Source: Bacteroidota bacterium
GTDB lineage: Bacteria; Bacteroidota; Bacteroidia; Chitinophagales; JADIYW01
Length of the DNA: 64,000 nucleotides
Direction: 5' to 3'
Assembly (NCBI GenBank): GCA_963169645.1
Contig: CAUJCO010000013.1
Location: forward strand, 905,923 to 969,922
Numbering within the stretch: the first letter of the stretch is position 1; the number at the start of each line of letters is the position of its first letter. Both the position numbers and the translations under genes were made by a program. This document shows positions 1-9,392 of the stretch, in pieces. The notes below the pieces were generated by a model that saw nothing but the letters and a program-made list of their open reading frames with translations, was not told where the DNA came from and made no database searches.

Positions 1-1470
1 TTCTCTATCTTTTAAGTAGATATGATTGTAGTTAGTGAAATTCTTTGGCAATAAATTTGTCATGCCACCTTCTAAATCAAAAACTCGAATACTATCATTT
101 GATTTGAAGTTTGCTTTTATGTATTGGAGCGTTTTAAGGTTGCTTAAATTTTCTTCTCTTCTAAACATATTAAAATAAACAAAATCTTCGGCAACCGGTA
201 TGGTGAAGAAACAAACAACGCCGATTACAATAATTTTGTGGATGGGCTTCTCTATTTCAACAGTAATAGATGAAATGATTAAGCCGATACATACTAATAA
301 AAATGGAACTTGTAATATTAGATAGTGCTCTCGTGGATATGCATAAATACAAACAAAAATAGGTGGTGCCATAAAAACAAACAACACGAATAAGGTAAAA
401 TAATTCGCCCTCAATAAGGTAAAAAATCGCAATCGTTTATTTTGAGATATTTTTGTTAATGTGAAATAGATAGAAAATAATATCAGACTAACCATCAAGC
501 AAAGCCAATGCGTTTTTGCTGTAAAAATGGGTGCAAAAAAGCTAAAGATGATTTTTCCTGTTTGTATAAAGTAATTTGTACAATTTGAGGTGATGTGTTG
601 GATAAATAAATCCGGATTAGATTTTATGATAGTTGCTAAAGAAACGGAATCAGTGAAATTTTTGCGGACAATATCCCAAAAATCCAACCAAAAAATGCTG
701 TCGTCGTGATGCCATTGGCTATAATTCATTGCAAAATGTTGCAAAAATACGCCGATGCTTCTGTTGGCATCACCACCATTTAGCGGTGTTTTAAAGAAGA
801 TATACATAAATACGAACAAGCCGGAAAGTGCGGCTATTTGTACTCTTTCCAATGTTGAGCTTTGTTTTATCTTCATAAAAAACAAAATATAACTCAACAT
901 AAAAAGCGGTAAAAATGCTAAAAATAATTCCGGTCGTGCATACGAACAAATTAACAATGCGAAAGCAATGGTTATTGTTTTTAATAGTAAAGTTTGTTGA
1001 TGTTTTGCAATGAGTAATCCGGTGAGTAATACCATAATGCAAAAATGCGATACTCTCGGCCACAATGGCAAATTAATGAACGAGGCTAAAAATAAAACAG
1101 CAAACAGAAAGGCTAATATTTGTTGTACACCACAAGCCATCAATAACAAAAAAAGTACAATGCAAATTAGGATGGTTGTTAGCTTGAAATTGAAATAATA
1201 TAATTCAATTTTATCGGAAATAAAAAAAGACAAGAATTTATACCAAAGTGAATATGCCGGTCCCCAATCGCGTGGAATTGAACCAAACATATTTACGCCA
1301 CGGGTTAGGTAAACAGATTCATCCCAAAACAAAATATCCATATAATTTTCCAGCCCATATGTAACTTTTATTCCGCATATTATTATTAATAAAATGCCAA
1401 CCCAAGTAAAAGCGTTCCAACGAAGTTGGTTCAGTTCTTTTAGTTGATTAATTGTTTGCCGGAATTGCAT
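1..1470 (-). CDS. Polytopic membrane glycosyltransferase-like protein (partial)
   Basis: An open frame runs from an ATG at 1470 to the window edge, 490 codons with no stop, so the C-terminus is missing. After a short basic N-terminus comes a membrane segment, then a loop with WDESVYLTRGVNMFG. An acidic pair in the first outer loop, followed by many hydrophobic segments, is the layout of GT-C enzymes (PMT/ArnT type) that take sugars from polyprenyl-phosphate carriers. A more hydrophilic C-terminal part begins near residue 440. The family placement rests on topology and this loop motif only. It is divergent from the acyltransferase at 1548, which also suggests surface-glycan work. Confidence 0.6.
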   Translation of the reverse strand, partial: MQFRQTINQLKELNQLRWNAFTWVGILLIIICGIKVTYGLENYMDILFWDESVYLTRGVNMFGSIPRDWGPAYSLWYKFLSFFISDKIELYYFNFKLTTILICIVLFLLLMACGVQQILAFLFAVLFLASFINLPLWPRVSHFCIMVLLTGLLIAKHQQTLLLKTITIAFALLICSYARPELFLAFLPLFMLSYILFFMKIKQSSTLERVQIAALSGLFVFMYIFFKTPLNGGDANRSIGVFLQHFAMNYSQWHHDDSIFWLDFWDIVRKNFTDSVSLATIIKSNPDLFIQHITSNCTNYFIQTGKIIFSFFAPIFTAKTHWLCLMVSLILFSIYFTLTKISQNKRLRFFTLLRANYFTLFVLFVFMAPPIFVCIYAYPREHYLILQVPFLLVCIGLIISSITVEIEKPIHKIIVIGVVCFFTIPVAEDFVYFNMFRREENLSNLKTLQYIKANFKSNDSIRVFDLEGGMTNLLPKNFTNYNHIYLKDRE

Positions 1471-1547
1471 GAGATATACAAAAATAGAAAATAAATAGAA
1501 ATAAAAATTGAAATAACCTATCTTTAGAATTCGTATATTCTTACTCT

Positions 1548-2609
1548 ATGCACAAGAATAACTTTGATTTTCTCAGGCTTTTATTTGCTACGTTGGTCGT
1601 TGTGCATCATTGTTATCCGATATCCGGATTTTCTGAACAAGATCCATTGTATTATTTTAGTAATCATACCCTTTCTTATTCCTATTTAGGCGTTCGCGGT
1701 TTTTTTGTAATTAGCGGATATCTTATTTTTCAAAGTTTGTATAGAAGTAAAAATATCCTAGATTATTTAGTAAAACGAATATTACGAATCTATCCGGCTT
1801 TATTTGTAGTGCTTATTTTAAGTATGCTTGTTTGTTCTACAGCGTATAATGGTACAGTTATTGATTATTTTAAAAATAAAAGTACGTGGACATATGTACC
1901 TGTCAATCTTTTATTGATAAAATTACAATTGGGTATTCAAGGTGTGTTCGAGGATATACCATTTAGATCGGTGATTAATGGCTCACTGTGGACTATCATC
2001 TATGAGTTTTCTATGTATCTTTTTTTAATTCCATTTTTATGGATTAAACATTTTAATGAAACACAAAAGAAACGGATTGTTTTTTTTGTATTGCTACTGC
2101 TTTTTGTTGCCCGATTAACGCTTCATGAATATAAAGATTGGCATATTGGTGCGTTAGCATTTGGACAGTGGATACATTTTGCCGTGTTGTTTATGTCCGG
2201 TGCATTATTGTCTATCCTTCAAATTGAAAAATATAAATTTAGAAATGTCTTGTTGATAATATGCCTAATCTTGTTTTTTGCTTGTATGCCTTTTTCATTT
2301 TATGAAATACTACAATATTTTATTTTGCCACCTATTGTAATAATTATTGGTGCTGCGGCTACAAAAGGATTGTCGTCGATTGGAGAAAAAATTGGTGACA
2401 TTTCCTATGGAACGTATATTTATGGTTTTCCGATACAACAATTGTTAATGCATTACTTTTCTTTTGATATTGTATCGCTACTTCTTGTTTCATTGCCACT
2501 TACGTTGCTATTTGGCTGGCTCTCATGGCATTTAGTAGAAAAACATATCTTAAATAAAAAGAAAATAGTTTATGAAAAATTGATGTCTATTTCTTCAATA
2601 AAACGGTAA
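1548..2609 (+). CDS. Acyltransferase family 3 membrane protein
   Basis: This 353-residue protein has about ten hydrophobic segments. The N-terminal signature of acyltransferase-3 enzymes is clear: NFDFLRLLFATLVVVHHCYP, with the paired histidines near residue 20, followed by a GVRGFFVISGYLIF segment. The family transfers acyl groups (often O-acetyl) to sugars of surface polysaccharide, peptidoglycan or lipid at the inner membrane. There is no fused SGNH domain, so it is the short form. A TATCTTTA box about 25 nt upstream resembles a Bacteroidota -7 element. The acceptor cannot be read from sequence. The neighbouring glycosyltransferase-like gene suggests a glycan. Confidence 0.85.
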   Translation: MHKNNFDFLRLLFATLVVVHHCYPISGFSEQDPLYYFSNHTLSYSYLGVRGFFVISGYLIFQSLYRSKNILDYLVKRILRIYPALFVVLILSMLVCSTAYNGTVIDYFKNKSTWTYVPVNLLLIKLQLGIQGVFEDIPFRSVINGSLWTIIYEFSMYLFLIPFLWIKHFNETQKKRIVFFVLLLLFVARLTLHEYKDWHIGALAFGQWIHFAVLFMSGALLSILQIEKYKFRNVLLIICLILFFACMPFSFYEILQYFILPPIVIIIGAAATKGLSSIGEKIGDISYGTYIYGFPIQQLLMHYFSFDIVSLLLVSLPLTLLFGWLSWHLVEKHILNKKKIVYEKLMSISSIKR

Positions 2610-2653
2610 TTTCTTCTTGTCTTACTATTATTACCTATCAAAAAATCATCCGT

Positions 2654-4564
2654 TTAATTTTTTACAAATTTTCTTGAAACAGTACCATCTGTTGTTTGGA
2701 ATGATAGTATGTAATTGCCATTTGCTAATGAAGATATATCAATGGATTCTTCATTTAATCCTTTTTGTTTATAACCTAATTCAAATGTTTTTATCTCATT
2801 ACCTAATACATCATAGATAATGGCATGAAACAACTGAGGATTTTTTACAAAATATTGAAAGCGTAAATAATGTTGGGTCGGATTGGGATACATACTCATT
2901 ATCTCCATAAAATTCTGATTGTTTTTAATAGCACTTACAATGCCATTATTCCTTGGATTATATGGTATTAATGCCGGAAAAGTGCGCGGTGTAAATGTAG
3001 GTCCTGCGTAGGGTTTTAGGTGATTTTCATCTTTAACCGTACACCAAGTTCCTAACAATGAATAATTATTGCTCAATAAAAAACTTGTATCTGTTTCCCA
3101 AAAATCACAACAAACAGAAGTTGGTGTAACATCTAACACACTAAATCCTTGCGATTTTGGATTCACATATTTTAAGTGAGAATTGTTGGCATACATATAA
3201 CTTTGTTGACCGCCAAAGATGCTTCCTTTTACGGTGTTATCGCAAACAAATTCTACCCCAATAGAACCTGCTCCGGTTGTAGGGTTATATGGAATAACGC
3301 CACCCGGTAAATCAAATGCCATCGCAATATGAATATCTCCACTTAACACCACTAAATTTTTGAGTCCATAATGGTTAATGGTATCTAATACTTTTTTTCT
3401 ATCTAATGGGTTGATGTCCCATCCGGCAGCATTGTGAAAAGGGAATGCGATACCTAAGATAGTTTGTTTGTACACAAATGAGGCAAAGACAACTTGATTG
3501 GCTAATATTTTCCAAGTTGCTGTTGATTTTTTCAGTTGGTCTGTCATCCATTCCATTTGCCTAAATCCATGCATTGTTCGGTTGGGTGTGTCGTATGCCA
3601 AATTATCGATATGAGAAACTAAATCATACGCTTGTTGAAAGTCGTTGGCATCTACCCGTTCAATGCGGTTTTCCGTATAAATGATATCTGCCAAGTTTCC
3701 AATTTTTTGTGTGAAATTGATGATGTTCGTGTTAGAAGTGTCTTCCCGCATTGGTATCCATTCTTTATACACACGTATGGCATTGGCTTTTCGTATTGCC
3801 CAAGGACCTTGGGTTGCCGGGTCATGTCGTAAAGCCGTATCTTTTGTTGCATCGTTGGCAAATTCATGGTCGTCCCAAATTACGACCATCGGAAATTGTT
3901 GGTGTAAATTTCTTAAAGATGGATCTAATCTATACCATGCATAGCGTTGTCTATAACTTACCAAATCAAATGCATCGTATTCCGGAAATGGCCTTCGGTG
4001 AATAGTATCTATTCCACCTATACGCACACCATCTTCATAAATATAATCGCCTAAGTGAATGAGTAAATCTACGTCGTTTCTATTTTTGATGATATCATAC
4101 GCATTAAAATAACCAAAAGAATAATTAGAACAGCTCATAAATGCAATGCGTAAACTGCTCACATTTCCGGTAGGCATGGTTTTCGTTCTGCCACGTTGCG
4201 ATAATCTGCCTAAAGCTTCAAACTCATAGTAATAGTAAGTGTTGGGTTGTAATCCGGTAACATCTACTTTAACTGTATAATCTCTGGATGTATCTGTAGT
4301 CGTGGTGCCTTGTGCTACAATATTTTGCATGCCGGTATCTGTTGCCATTTTCCATTTTACAGAAACAGAAGGCAGGTCGGTTGTTACGCGTGTCCAAATA
4401 ATAACACGGTCATTAAGCGGGTCGCCGGATGCTACACCATGATAAAATGGTTGTATGGTTGAGTCTAAATCGGAACGGTCGTTTGGATATAGATTAGCGA
4501 AAACAGACGAAGTTGCAAGCGTATTCAATACGAGCGTTAGTAAAATAAAGTATAAAGTTTTCAT
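2654..4564 (-). CDS. phoD: PhoD-like alkaline phosphatase with T9SS sorting domain
   Basis: The 636-residue precursor has a signal peptide (about residues 1-23), then a PhoD N-terminal domain beginning around FYHGVASGDPLNDRVIIWTR. The metallophosphatase core includes SCSNYSFGYFNAYD, HLGDYIYEDG, WDDHEFAND and LSGDIHIAM, which carry the Asp/His/Asn metal ligands. The last 80 residues (from about MYPNPTQHYLRFQY to SRKFVKN) are a Por-type sorting domain, so the enzyme should cross the outer membrane by type IX secretion and be released or anchored at the cell surface. Its expected role is scavenging phosphate from phosphomonoesters or diesters. It stands alone, convergent with the acyltransferase. 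Confidence 0.92.
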   Translation of the reverse strand: MKTLYFILLTLVLNTLATSSVFANLYPNDRSDLDSTIQPFYHGVASGDPLNDRVIIWTRVTTDLPSVSVKWKMATDTGMQNIVAQGTTTTDTSRDYTVKVDVTGLQPNTYYYYEFEALGRLSQRGRTKTMPTGNVSSLRIAFMSCSNYSFGYFNAYDIIKNRNDVDLLIHLGDYIYEDGVRIGGIDTIHRRPFPEYDAFDLVSYRQRYAWYRLDPSLRNLHQQFPMVVIWDDHEFANDATKDTALRHDPATQGPWAIRKANAIRVYKEWIPMREDTSNTNIINFTQKIGNLADIIYTENRIERVDANDFQQAYDLVSHIDNLAYDTPNRTMHGFRQMEWMTDQLKKSTATWKILANQVVFASFVYKQTILGIAFPFHNAAGWDINPLDRKKVLDTINHYGLKNLVVLSGDIHIAMAFDLPGGVIPYNPTTGAGSIGVEFVCDNTVKGSIFGGQQSYMYANNSHLKYVNPKSQGFSVLDVTPTSVCCDFWETDTSFLLSNNYSLLGTWCTVKDENHLKPYAGPTFTPRTFPALIPYNPRNNGIVSAIKNNQNFMEIMSMYPNPTQHYLRFQYFVKNPQLFHAIIYDVLGNEIKTFELGYKQKGLNEESIDISSLANGNYILSFQTTDGTVSRKFVKN

Positions 4565-4686
4565 ACGGCTAAGATGAATGTATAAAAATACATCATTTTA
4601 TATTAAAACGATTATAATTAACATCATTTTGACATCTGTAAAAAATCGGATGTACGTAAATAAGAAATAATTGGATAAGAGTGTAA

Positions 4687-5253
4687 TTATCGGAGATATT
4701 GTATGGAGAAATCCGGATTTATTTTTATCAATTTAGATGGATGTTTATATGTGGAGGTGTCAAATTCTTTATCGGCAATAATATCTACTTGCTCTATGAT
4801 GGAATTTGCAATCGTATCAAAAGATGTTGGATTTTCAGCTCCTGAAACATTGGCGGATGTAGAAATGATTGGTTTGCCAAATACATGTAATAGGTTCTGG
4901 CAAAATGGATGTTTGGGAATTCGGATAGCAATGTTATTATCAGCATTCAATGCGTTTTTTGCCAATTTTCTCGGATGGTTGTAAATAACAGTTGTTGGCT
5001 CAGAGAAATTGGTAATTAAATTTGCAATAGTATCGTGTATGTCCACATATTGCTGCAACATTTCCAAGTCAGCCATTAATACAAGGAGACTTTTATGTTT
5101 CGGTCTGTTTTTAATTTGGAAAACACGTTCGATAGCTTGTTCATTGGTGGCATCACAACCAATTCCGTAAATAGTATCCGTCGGATACAAGAGCGTTTTT
5201 CCCTCGTGTAAAGCAGCCACAATTCTTGGAATATCTGTTGTGATTTTTTCCAT
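4687..5253 (-). CDS. tsaC: L-threonylcarbamoyladenylate synthase (YrdC/Sua5 family)
   Basis: This 188-residue protein is the YrdC-domain-only form, without the Sua5 C-terminal domain. Visible family motifs are LLYPTDTIYGIGCDATN near residue 20, KNRPKHKSLLVLM (KRP-like loop) and the S-T-SAN stretch IISTSANVSG near residue 130. It makes threonylcarbamoyl-AMP from threonine, bicarbonate and ATP, the first step of the t6A37 modification on ANN-decoding tRNAs. TsaB/TsaD/TsaE are not in this window. TcdA, which converts t6A to its cyclic form, is encoded at 50693. Only 24 nt separate it from the upstream GT4 gene, so they are probably co-transcribed. Confidence 0.93.
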   Translation of the reverse strand: MEKITTDIPRIVAALHEGKTLLYPTDTIYGIGCDATNEQAIERVFQIKNRPKHKSLLVLMADLEMLQQYVDIHDTIANLITNFSEPTTVIYNHPRKLAKNALNADNNIAIRIPKHPFCQNLLHVFGKPIISTSANVSGAENPTSFDTIANSIIEQVDIIADKEFDTSTYKHPSKLIKINPDFSIQYLR

Positions 5254-5277
5254 TTTACTGGGTGTAAGTAGTTGGTC

Positions 5278-6387
5278 TTAAACTAAGCTTTTATATACTT
5301 GCATCATCTGTTCCGTCATTTTCTGCGGATTAAATTTATTAATTTGATGCATTGCTTTTTCTTTTATTTCAGCAGCTAATTCTAAGTTGTAATAAATGAA
5401 ATTAATGGCAGCTGAAATTTCTTCTACATTTGTTGGGTTAATAAAAATGCAGGCATCGCCACCAACTTCCGGCATCGATGAAAGGTTGCTGGTGATTACC
5501 GGCTTTCCGCATCGCAGTGCTTCTAAAATAGGTAATCCAAATCCTTCGTATAAGCTTGGATAAATTAAGCCTTGTGACATGTGATAAATAATAGGTAACT
5601 CATACCACGGCAATTCTTTTAAAAAGAAAACACGGCCTTCTAAATGCTTTTCATAAATATATTCTTCTGCATTTTCATATTCATCGCCACCATTAGAAAC
5701 TGCCACTAAGTGCTTATCTTGATTTTCCGGCAAGGTCATTGCTTCCAATAAGCGTAGGAAATTTTTACGCTTGCTGATAGCACCTACGTATAATACAAAA
5801 TCTCGCGGTAAGCCATATCTTGCAAAAAATTCATCTTTCAAAACATACGTACATTCGTGTTCATATTCTCGGTTCCATGTAGGGTAGATGACATGGATTT
5901 TTTCTTCAGGAGTTTTGGTGAGCTCCATTAAATCCTGTTTCGTTTGTTCACTTACGGCAATAATAGCATCTGCCAAATGACATGCTTTTTTAGTTTTATA
6001 CGCATACATTTGTCTGTCAATAAACGGAAATGTTTTGGGTAATTTATGAAAAATGACATCGTGTATGGTAACTACTTTTTTAATAGTGGAAGGTAAATCC
6101 GGAATTTCGTTACTCAGGCCATGATAAATATGAATGCCATGATGTGTAATATCCTCTTCTACACCTTTAAATCTCCATAAATCGGAACTAAAGGCTTCTG
6201 AAATAATGGTGTTTTCTACGAAAGACGGATATTTATATGGACTTTCTTCGAAATATTTTTGATGCACAAAAATCCGATATTGTTCGTTTGGATAAAATTC
6301 GAGTAAGCGATGCAACAAGGTTCTGGAATAATTTCCCAAACCTGTTTTGTTGTCGTACAACCGTTTTCCGTCGAATCCGATAATCAT
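5278..6387 (-). CDS. Glycosyltransferase family 4 (GT-B fold)
   Basis: The 369-residue cytosolic enzyme starts with MIIGFDGKRLYDNKTGLGNY, the glycine-rich N-terminal loop of GT4 retaining transferases. The C-terminal half has VLYVGAISKRKN and the nucleotide-sugar site YPSLYEGFGLPILEALRCG with the E-x7-E pattern, followed by PVITSNLSSMPEVGG. It transfers a sugar from a nucleotide donor, but donor and acceptor cannot be read. Its neighbours do not form a recognisable polysaccharide operon: tsaC follows closely and dapD lies upstream behind an AT-rich low-complexity spacer. Confidence 0.9.
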   Translation of the reverse strand: MIIGFDGKRLYDNKTGLGNYSRTLLHRLLEFYPNEQYRIFVHQKYFEESPYKYPSFVENTIISEAFSSDLWRFKGVEEDITHHGIHIYHGLSNEIPDLPSTIKKVVTIHDVIFHKLPKTFPFIDRQMYAYKTKKACHLADAIIAVSEQTKQDLMELTKTPEEKIHVIYPTWNREYEHECTYVLKDEFFARYGLPRDFVLYVGAISKRKNFLRLLEAMTLPENQDKHLVAVSNGGDEYENAEEYIYEKHLEGRVFFLKELPWYELPIIYHMSQGLIYPSLYEGFGLPILEALRCGKPVITSNLSSMPEVGGDACIFINPTNVEEISAAINFIYYNLELAAEIKEKAMHQINKFNPQKMTEQMMQVYKSLV

Positions 6388-6494
6388 TTTTTCTTATAGT
6401 ATTAAGTACTTAGTAGTAAGTAATAAGATGAATATACAATTGCATTATTGCATTATTACATTGCTACATTATTTCATTATTTCATTCACATTTA

Positions 6495-7310
6495 TTAAAC
6501 AGAAACATTGAATTCTCTCAATGCGTCGTTTAGCGATGTTTTTGTATCTGTTGATGCTTTTCTTTTTCCAATTATCAACGCACACGGAACTTGATACGTT
6601 CCTGCCGGAAATTCTTTCGGAATAGTTCCCGGAATAACCACACTTCTGGCAGGCACTACACCGCGATATTCTACCGGTTCACTGCCCGAAACATCTATGA
6701 TTTTTGTGGACATTGTTAACACTACATTGGCCCCCAAAACAGCTTCTTCTTCTACCCGCACACCTTCTACTACAATGCAGCGAGAACCTATAAAACAATT
6801 ATCTTCAATAATAACAGGCGCTGCTTGTACCGGCTCTAAAACACCGCCAATTCCTACGCCACCGCTCAAGTGTACATTTTTTCCAATTTGTGCACAGCTA
6901 CCAACGGTTGCCCACGTATCAACCATGGTACCACTATCTACATACGCACCAATGTTTACATAAGATGGCATCATGATAACACCTTTCTCTAAAAAAGCAC
7001 CTTTACGTGCAATGGCATGTGGCACCACTCGCACACCTAAATCTGCATAGTTCTTTTTCAATGGAATTTTATCGTGGAACTCAAATGGACCTACTTCGAT
7101 AGTTTCCATTTTTTGTGTCGGAAAATATAAGATTACGGCTTTCTTTACCCAATCATTTACTTGCCATCCATTTGCTGTTGGTTCGGCAACACGTAATTTT
7201 CCCAAATCTAAATGGTTAATTACTTCATTAATAGCATTTAAGGTTTTTCCATCTTGCAATAGGCTTCTATCGTTCCAAGCATTTTCAATTATTTGTTGTA
7301 AATCGTGCAT
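6495..7310 (-). CDS. dapD: Tetrahydrodipicolinate N-succinyltransferase
   Basis: DapD transfers succinyl from succinyl-CoA to tetrahydrodipicolinate in the succinylase branch of lysine/meso-diaminopimelate synthesis. The N-terminal helical domain (LQQIIENAWNDRSLL) is followed by a left-handed beta-helix of hexapeptide repeats, for example NIGAYVDSGTMVDTWATVGS and GGVGIGGVLEP, ending near residue 230. I place the start at the ATG at 7310 (MHDLQQ) because family members begin at this point. An ATG at 7334 would add eight residues. The length, about 271 residues, is normal. It is divergent from the MORN lipoprotein at 7353. Confidence 0.95.
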   Translation of the reverse strand: MHDLQQIIENAWNDRSLLQDGKTLNAINEVINHLDLGKLRVAEPTANGWQVNDWVKKAVILYFPTQKMETIEVGPFEFHDKIPLKKNYADLGVRVVPHAIARKGAFLEKGVIMMPSYVNIGAYVDSGTMVDTWATVGSCAQIGKNVHLSGGVGIGGVLEPVQAAPVIIEDNCFIGSRCIVVEGVRVEEEAVLGANVVLTMSTKIIDVSGSEPVEYRGVVPARSVVIPGTIPKEFPAGTYQVPCALIIGKRKASTDTKTSLNDALREFNVSV

Positions 7311-7352
7311 AAAATTCCGAAATTTGATGTTCAAAAATAAATATTAATAGAC

Positions 7353-8003
7353 ATGAATAACATTAATCTTCAATTAAATGTTGTCACAAAACGGTTTTTA
7401 TACTTGTTTCTGTTGACAACTTTTGTGGCTTGTAGTAATAAGGAACTAGTAGAAGTGAAAAACAATAAAGGTACAGTGATTGAAAGTTTTTATGTAGATA
7501 AGAAAAATCCATCTGCCAAAATAGGAGAATATAAACGTTTTTATGATGATGGTAAGATATTAGAAGTGGCTAATTATACGGATGGAAAAATAAACGGAAA
7601 ACGAACATTGTATTATCCGAGCGGAAAAATTATGCAAGAAGAAAATTACGTAGATAACAAGTTTAACGGGAAATTTAGTGCCTACAATGAGGATGGTAGT
7701 TTACAACAAGAAGGTGCCTACGTAGATAATATGATGAATGGTGTCTGGAAAAATTATTTTAAAGAACCAAAAAATAAAGTAAAAGAGGAAATAACCTTAA
7801 AAGATAATCACATCAACGGACCTTATAAAGAATATTACCCGAATGGAAATATTTATGCTGCAGGCAATAAAAAAGAAATTATGGATGATTTAGACGTGTT
7901 TGATGGTGAAGTGCTTATTTATGATTCCATCCAAAGCAACAAATTAATCCGTAAATTGTTATTTGAAAACGGACGTCAAATATCCAAAGAAGAAATAAAA
8001 TAA
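7353..8003 (+). CDS. MORN/YwqK-repeat lipoprotein
   Basis: This 216-residue protein has a lipoprotein signal with lipobox TFVAC (Cys about residue 27). It then carries at least four repeats of the toxin-antitoxin YwqK/MORN type, of the form YYPSGKIMQEENYVDNKFNG and AYNEDGSLQQEGAYVDNMMNG. Such beta-hairpin repeats are common on Bacteroidota periplasmic or outer-membrane lipoproteins, and their partner is usually unknown. The YwqK antitoxin label attached to this domain in databases should not be read as function here, since no toxin gene is adjacent. It is followed after 8 nt by a second small lipoprotein and probably shares a transcript. Confidence 0.85.
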   Translation: MNNINLQLNVVTKRFLYLFLLTTFVACSNKELVEVKNNKGTVIESFYVDKKNPSAKIGEYKRFYDDGKILEVANYTDGKINGKRTLYYPSGKIMQEENYVDNKFNGKFSAYNEDGSLQQEGAYVDNMMNGVWKNYFKEPKNKVKEEITLKDNHINGPYKEYYPNGNIYAAGNKKEIMDDLDVFDGEVLIYDSIQSNKLIRKLLFENGRQISKEEIK

Positions 8004-8011
8004 TACGAAGT

Positions 8012-8389
8012 ATGAAATATCTAATGCACGCATTTTTCGCAGTACTTTTTTTTGTAGCTTGCGATAGTTCACCAAAACAATTAGGCGAGAAGTTTACCGC
8101 TCAAAAAACAATTTCAGTAGATGAGGTCGCCAATCAATTAAAATCACAATCAACACTCCAAGATGTACAAATTGAGGGCATCATAGATAAAAGTTGCAAA
8201 GGTGAAGGATGTTGGTTTACGATTAAAGATGCACAAGGCTCAGAAATCTTATTTGATATAAAAGATAAGAAGTTTAAAGTGCCTACCAATAGCCCCGGAA
8301 AAACGGCAATTGTGTTGGCCGATGCCGAGGTGGACAGCACGGCAGATCAAAAATTCAACCTATGGGTTAAAGGGTTAATGTTTAAATAA
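8012..8389 (+). CDS. DUF4920-like small lipoprotein
   Basis: This 125-residue lipoprotein precursor has lipobox LFFVAC (Cys about 17). The mature part looks like the DUF4920 family: a small beta-barrel-like domain with the conserved CKGEGCWFTI segment (two cysteines four residues apart), followed by a strand-rich half ending in NLWVKGLMFK. The function of the family is not established. The Cys pair could bind metal or be redox active, which is inference. It follows the MORN lipoprotein and precedes the tRNA-Lys promoter. Confidence 0.75.
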   Translation: MKYLMHAFFAVLFFVACDSSPKQLGEKFTAQKTISVDEVANQLKSQSTLQDVQIEGIIDKSCKGEGCWFTIKDAQGSEILFDIKDKKFKVPTNSPGKTAIVLADAEVDSTADQKFNLWVKGLMFK

Positions 8390-8420
8390 GCGTTAACAGA
8401 CTAAAAAATATAAAATTTTA

Positions 8421-8450
8421 TTGTCTTTTCCCAAAAAAAAACTATCTTTG
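8421..8450 (+). promoter_or_regulatory. Promoter of tRNA-Lys
   Basis: TTG at 8421-8423 and TATCTTTG at 8443-8450 are separated by 19 nt, a full match to the Bacteroidota housekeeping promoter (TTG, 19-20 nt, TAnnTTTG). The predicted start is near 8457, about 18 nt before the mature tRNA. Confidence 0.85.
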
Positions 8451-8474
8451 CACTCGCTTTTGTAAAAAAGCAAT

Positions 8475-8547
8475 GATTCCGTAGCTCAGCTGGTAGAGCA
8501 ATACACTTTTAATGTATGGGTCCTGGGTTCGAGTCCCAGCGGGATCA
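8475..8547 (+). tRNA. tRNA-Lys (anticodon UUU)
   Basis: The 73 nt fold as a standard cloverleaf. The acceptor GATTCCG pairs with CGGGATC, the D-arm is GCTC/GAGC, the anticodon stem ATACA/TGTAT carries loop CTTTTAA with TTT at 8508-8510, and the T-arm is CTGGG/CCCAG with loop TTCGAGT. The discriminator is A and CCA is not encoded. It reads AAA and AAG codons. Confidence 0.97.
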
Positions 8548-8562
8548 CAGGTGCCAAACCAC

Positions 8563-8602
8563 GAACGCTTGATTATCAGAGGATGACAAGCGTTCTTTTT
8601 TT
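8563..8602 (+). terminator. Rho-independent terminator after tRNA-Lys
   Basis: A perfect 9-bp stem, GAACGCTTG (8563-8571) with CAAGCGTTC (8587-8595), is followed by a run of seven T. It sits 15 nt after the tRNA. Confidence 0.85.
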
Positions 8603-8708
8603 GTAAGAATTTCCAGTTAGTTCCATCTTCATTTAATTTCTTCAACTGTTTTAATTGCTCCGCTTGATTTTTAATCGAGTTTCATTTATTTTTAATAAAA
8701 AACAAGCG

Positions 8709-9383
8709 ATGAGAATTTTAATGAGTGCACTTTTTTTTCTTTTTGCGCATGTTGCTGTTGCCCAATCATTATTTGGCACATGGAAAAATGATGAGTACGG
8801 AACGTTGGTGTTGCAATCCAATGGGCAAGGTTCTTTAGATGGAACTTCGTTCACATTCACTAAAACAGCCTCTAAAATAATAGCAACCGATGCTTATGGA
8901 GAAAGTTTTTTCTATACATATAAAATGAACAATGGTCAATTACAACTTTCCGGTGGCATATTTGAAGGTCAGGTTGTTTTTCTTGGAGCAAATGCCAATG
9001 CGACTAAAACTAGTAATAAAACTACTTCCAACGGAAATGATAAATCTATCGTAGGTACTTGGTGCTGGACAAATGCTTCTTCTACCTATACTTCCAGTTC
9101 AAGTAATACTCGCTGTATTGTTATTAATGCAAATGGTACCTATCAATATACATATGAAGGTGCTATCAGCGGTTCCGGTGGTGGATATTATGGAGGCTCT
9201 ACCAGCCAAAATTCGGACCAAGGTACATGGAAATTGAATGGAAATACTATCAGTATTGTCTCCCAAAACGAAGGTGCTCAAACCCTTTCTTTTCAAAAGA
9301 AAAATCACCCAAAAACGGGTGATCCTATGATAGTAATTGATGGCGATGCCTATGTTACCTATTACCAAAGAAATCCTTGGTAG
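8709..9383 (+). CDS. Exported beta-rich protein with two lipocalin-like halves
   Basis: I start this at the ATG at 8709, which gives an ideal signal peptide (MRILMSALFFLFAHVAVAQ). The frame is open further upstream but the added residues would spoil it. The mature protein of about 205 residues has two similar halves, each beginning with a GTWK/GTWC strand (SLFGTWKNDEYGTLVLQSNG and SIVGTWCWTN...) joined by a Thr/Asn/Lys-rich linker. The pattern resembles small periplasmic lipocalin-like barrels common in this phylum. The second half has a Gly/Ser-rich loop (GSGGGYYGG). No catalytic residues are recognisable and I cannot name a function. It is convergent with the DUF3127 gene. Confidence 0.7.
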   Translation: MRILMSALFFLFAHVAVAQSLFGTWKNDEYGTLVLQSNGQGSLDGTSFTFTKTASKIIATDAYGESFFYTYKMNNGQLQLSGGIFEGQVVFLGANANATKTSNKTTSNGNDKSIVGTWCWTNASSTYTSSSSNTRCIVINANGTYQYTYEGAISGSGGGYYGGSTSQNSDQGTWKLNGNTISIVSQNEGAQTLSFQKKNHPKTGDPMIVIDGDAYVTYYQRNPW

Positions 9384-9392
9384 TTTCAACCA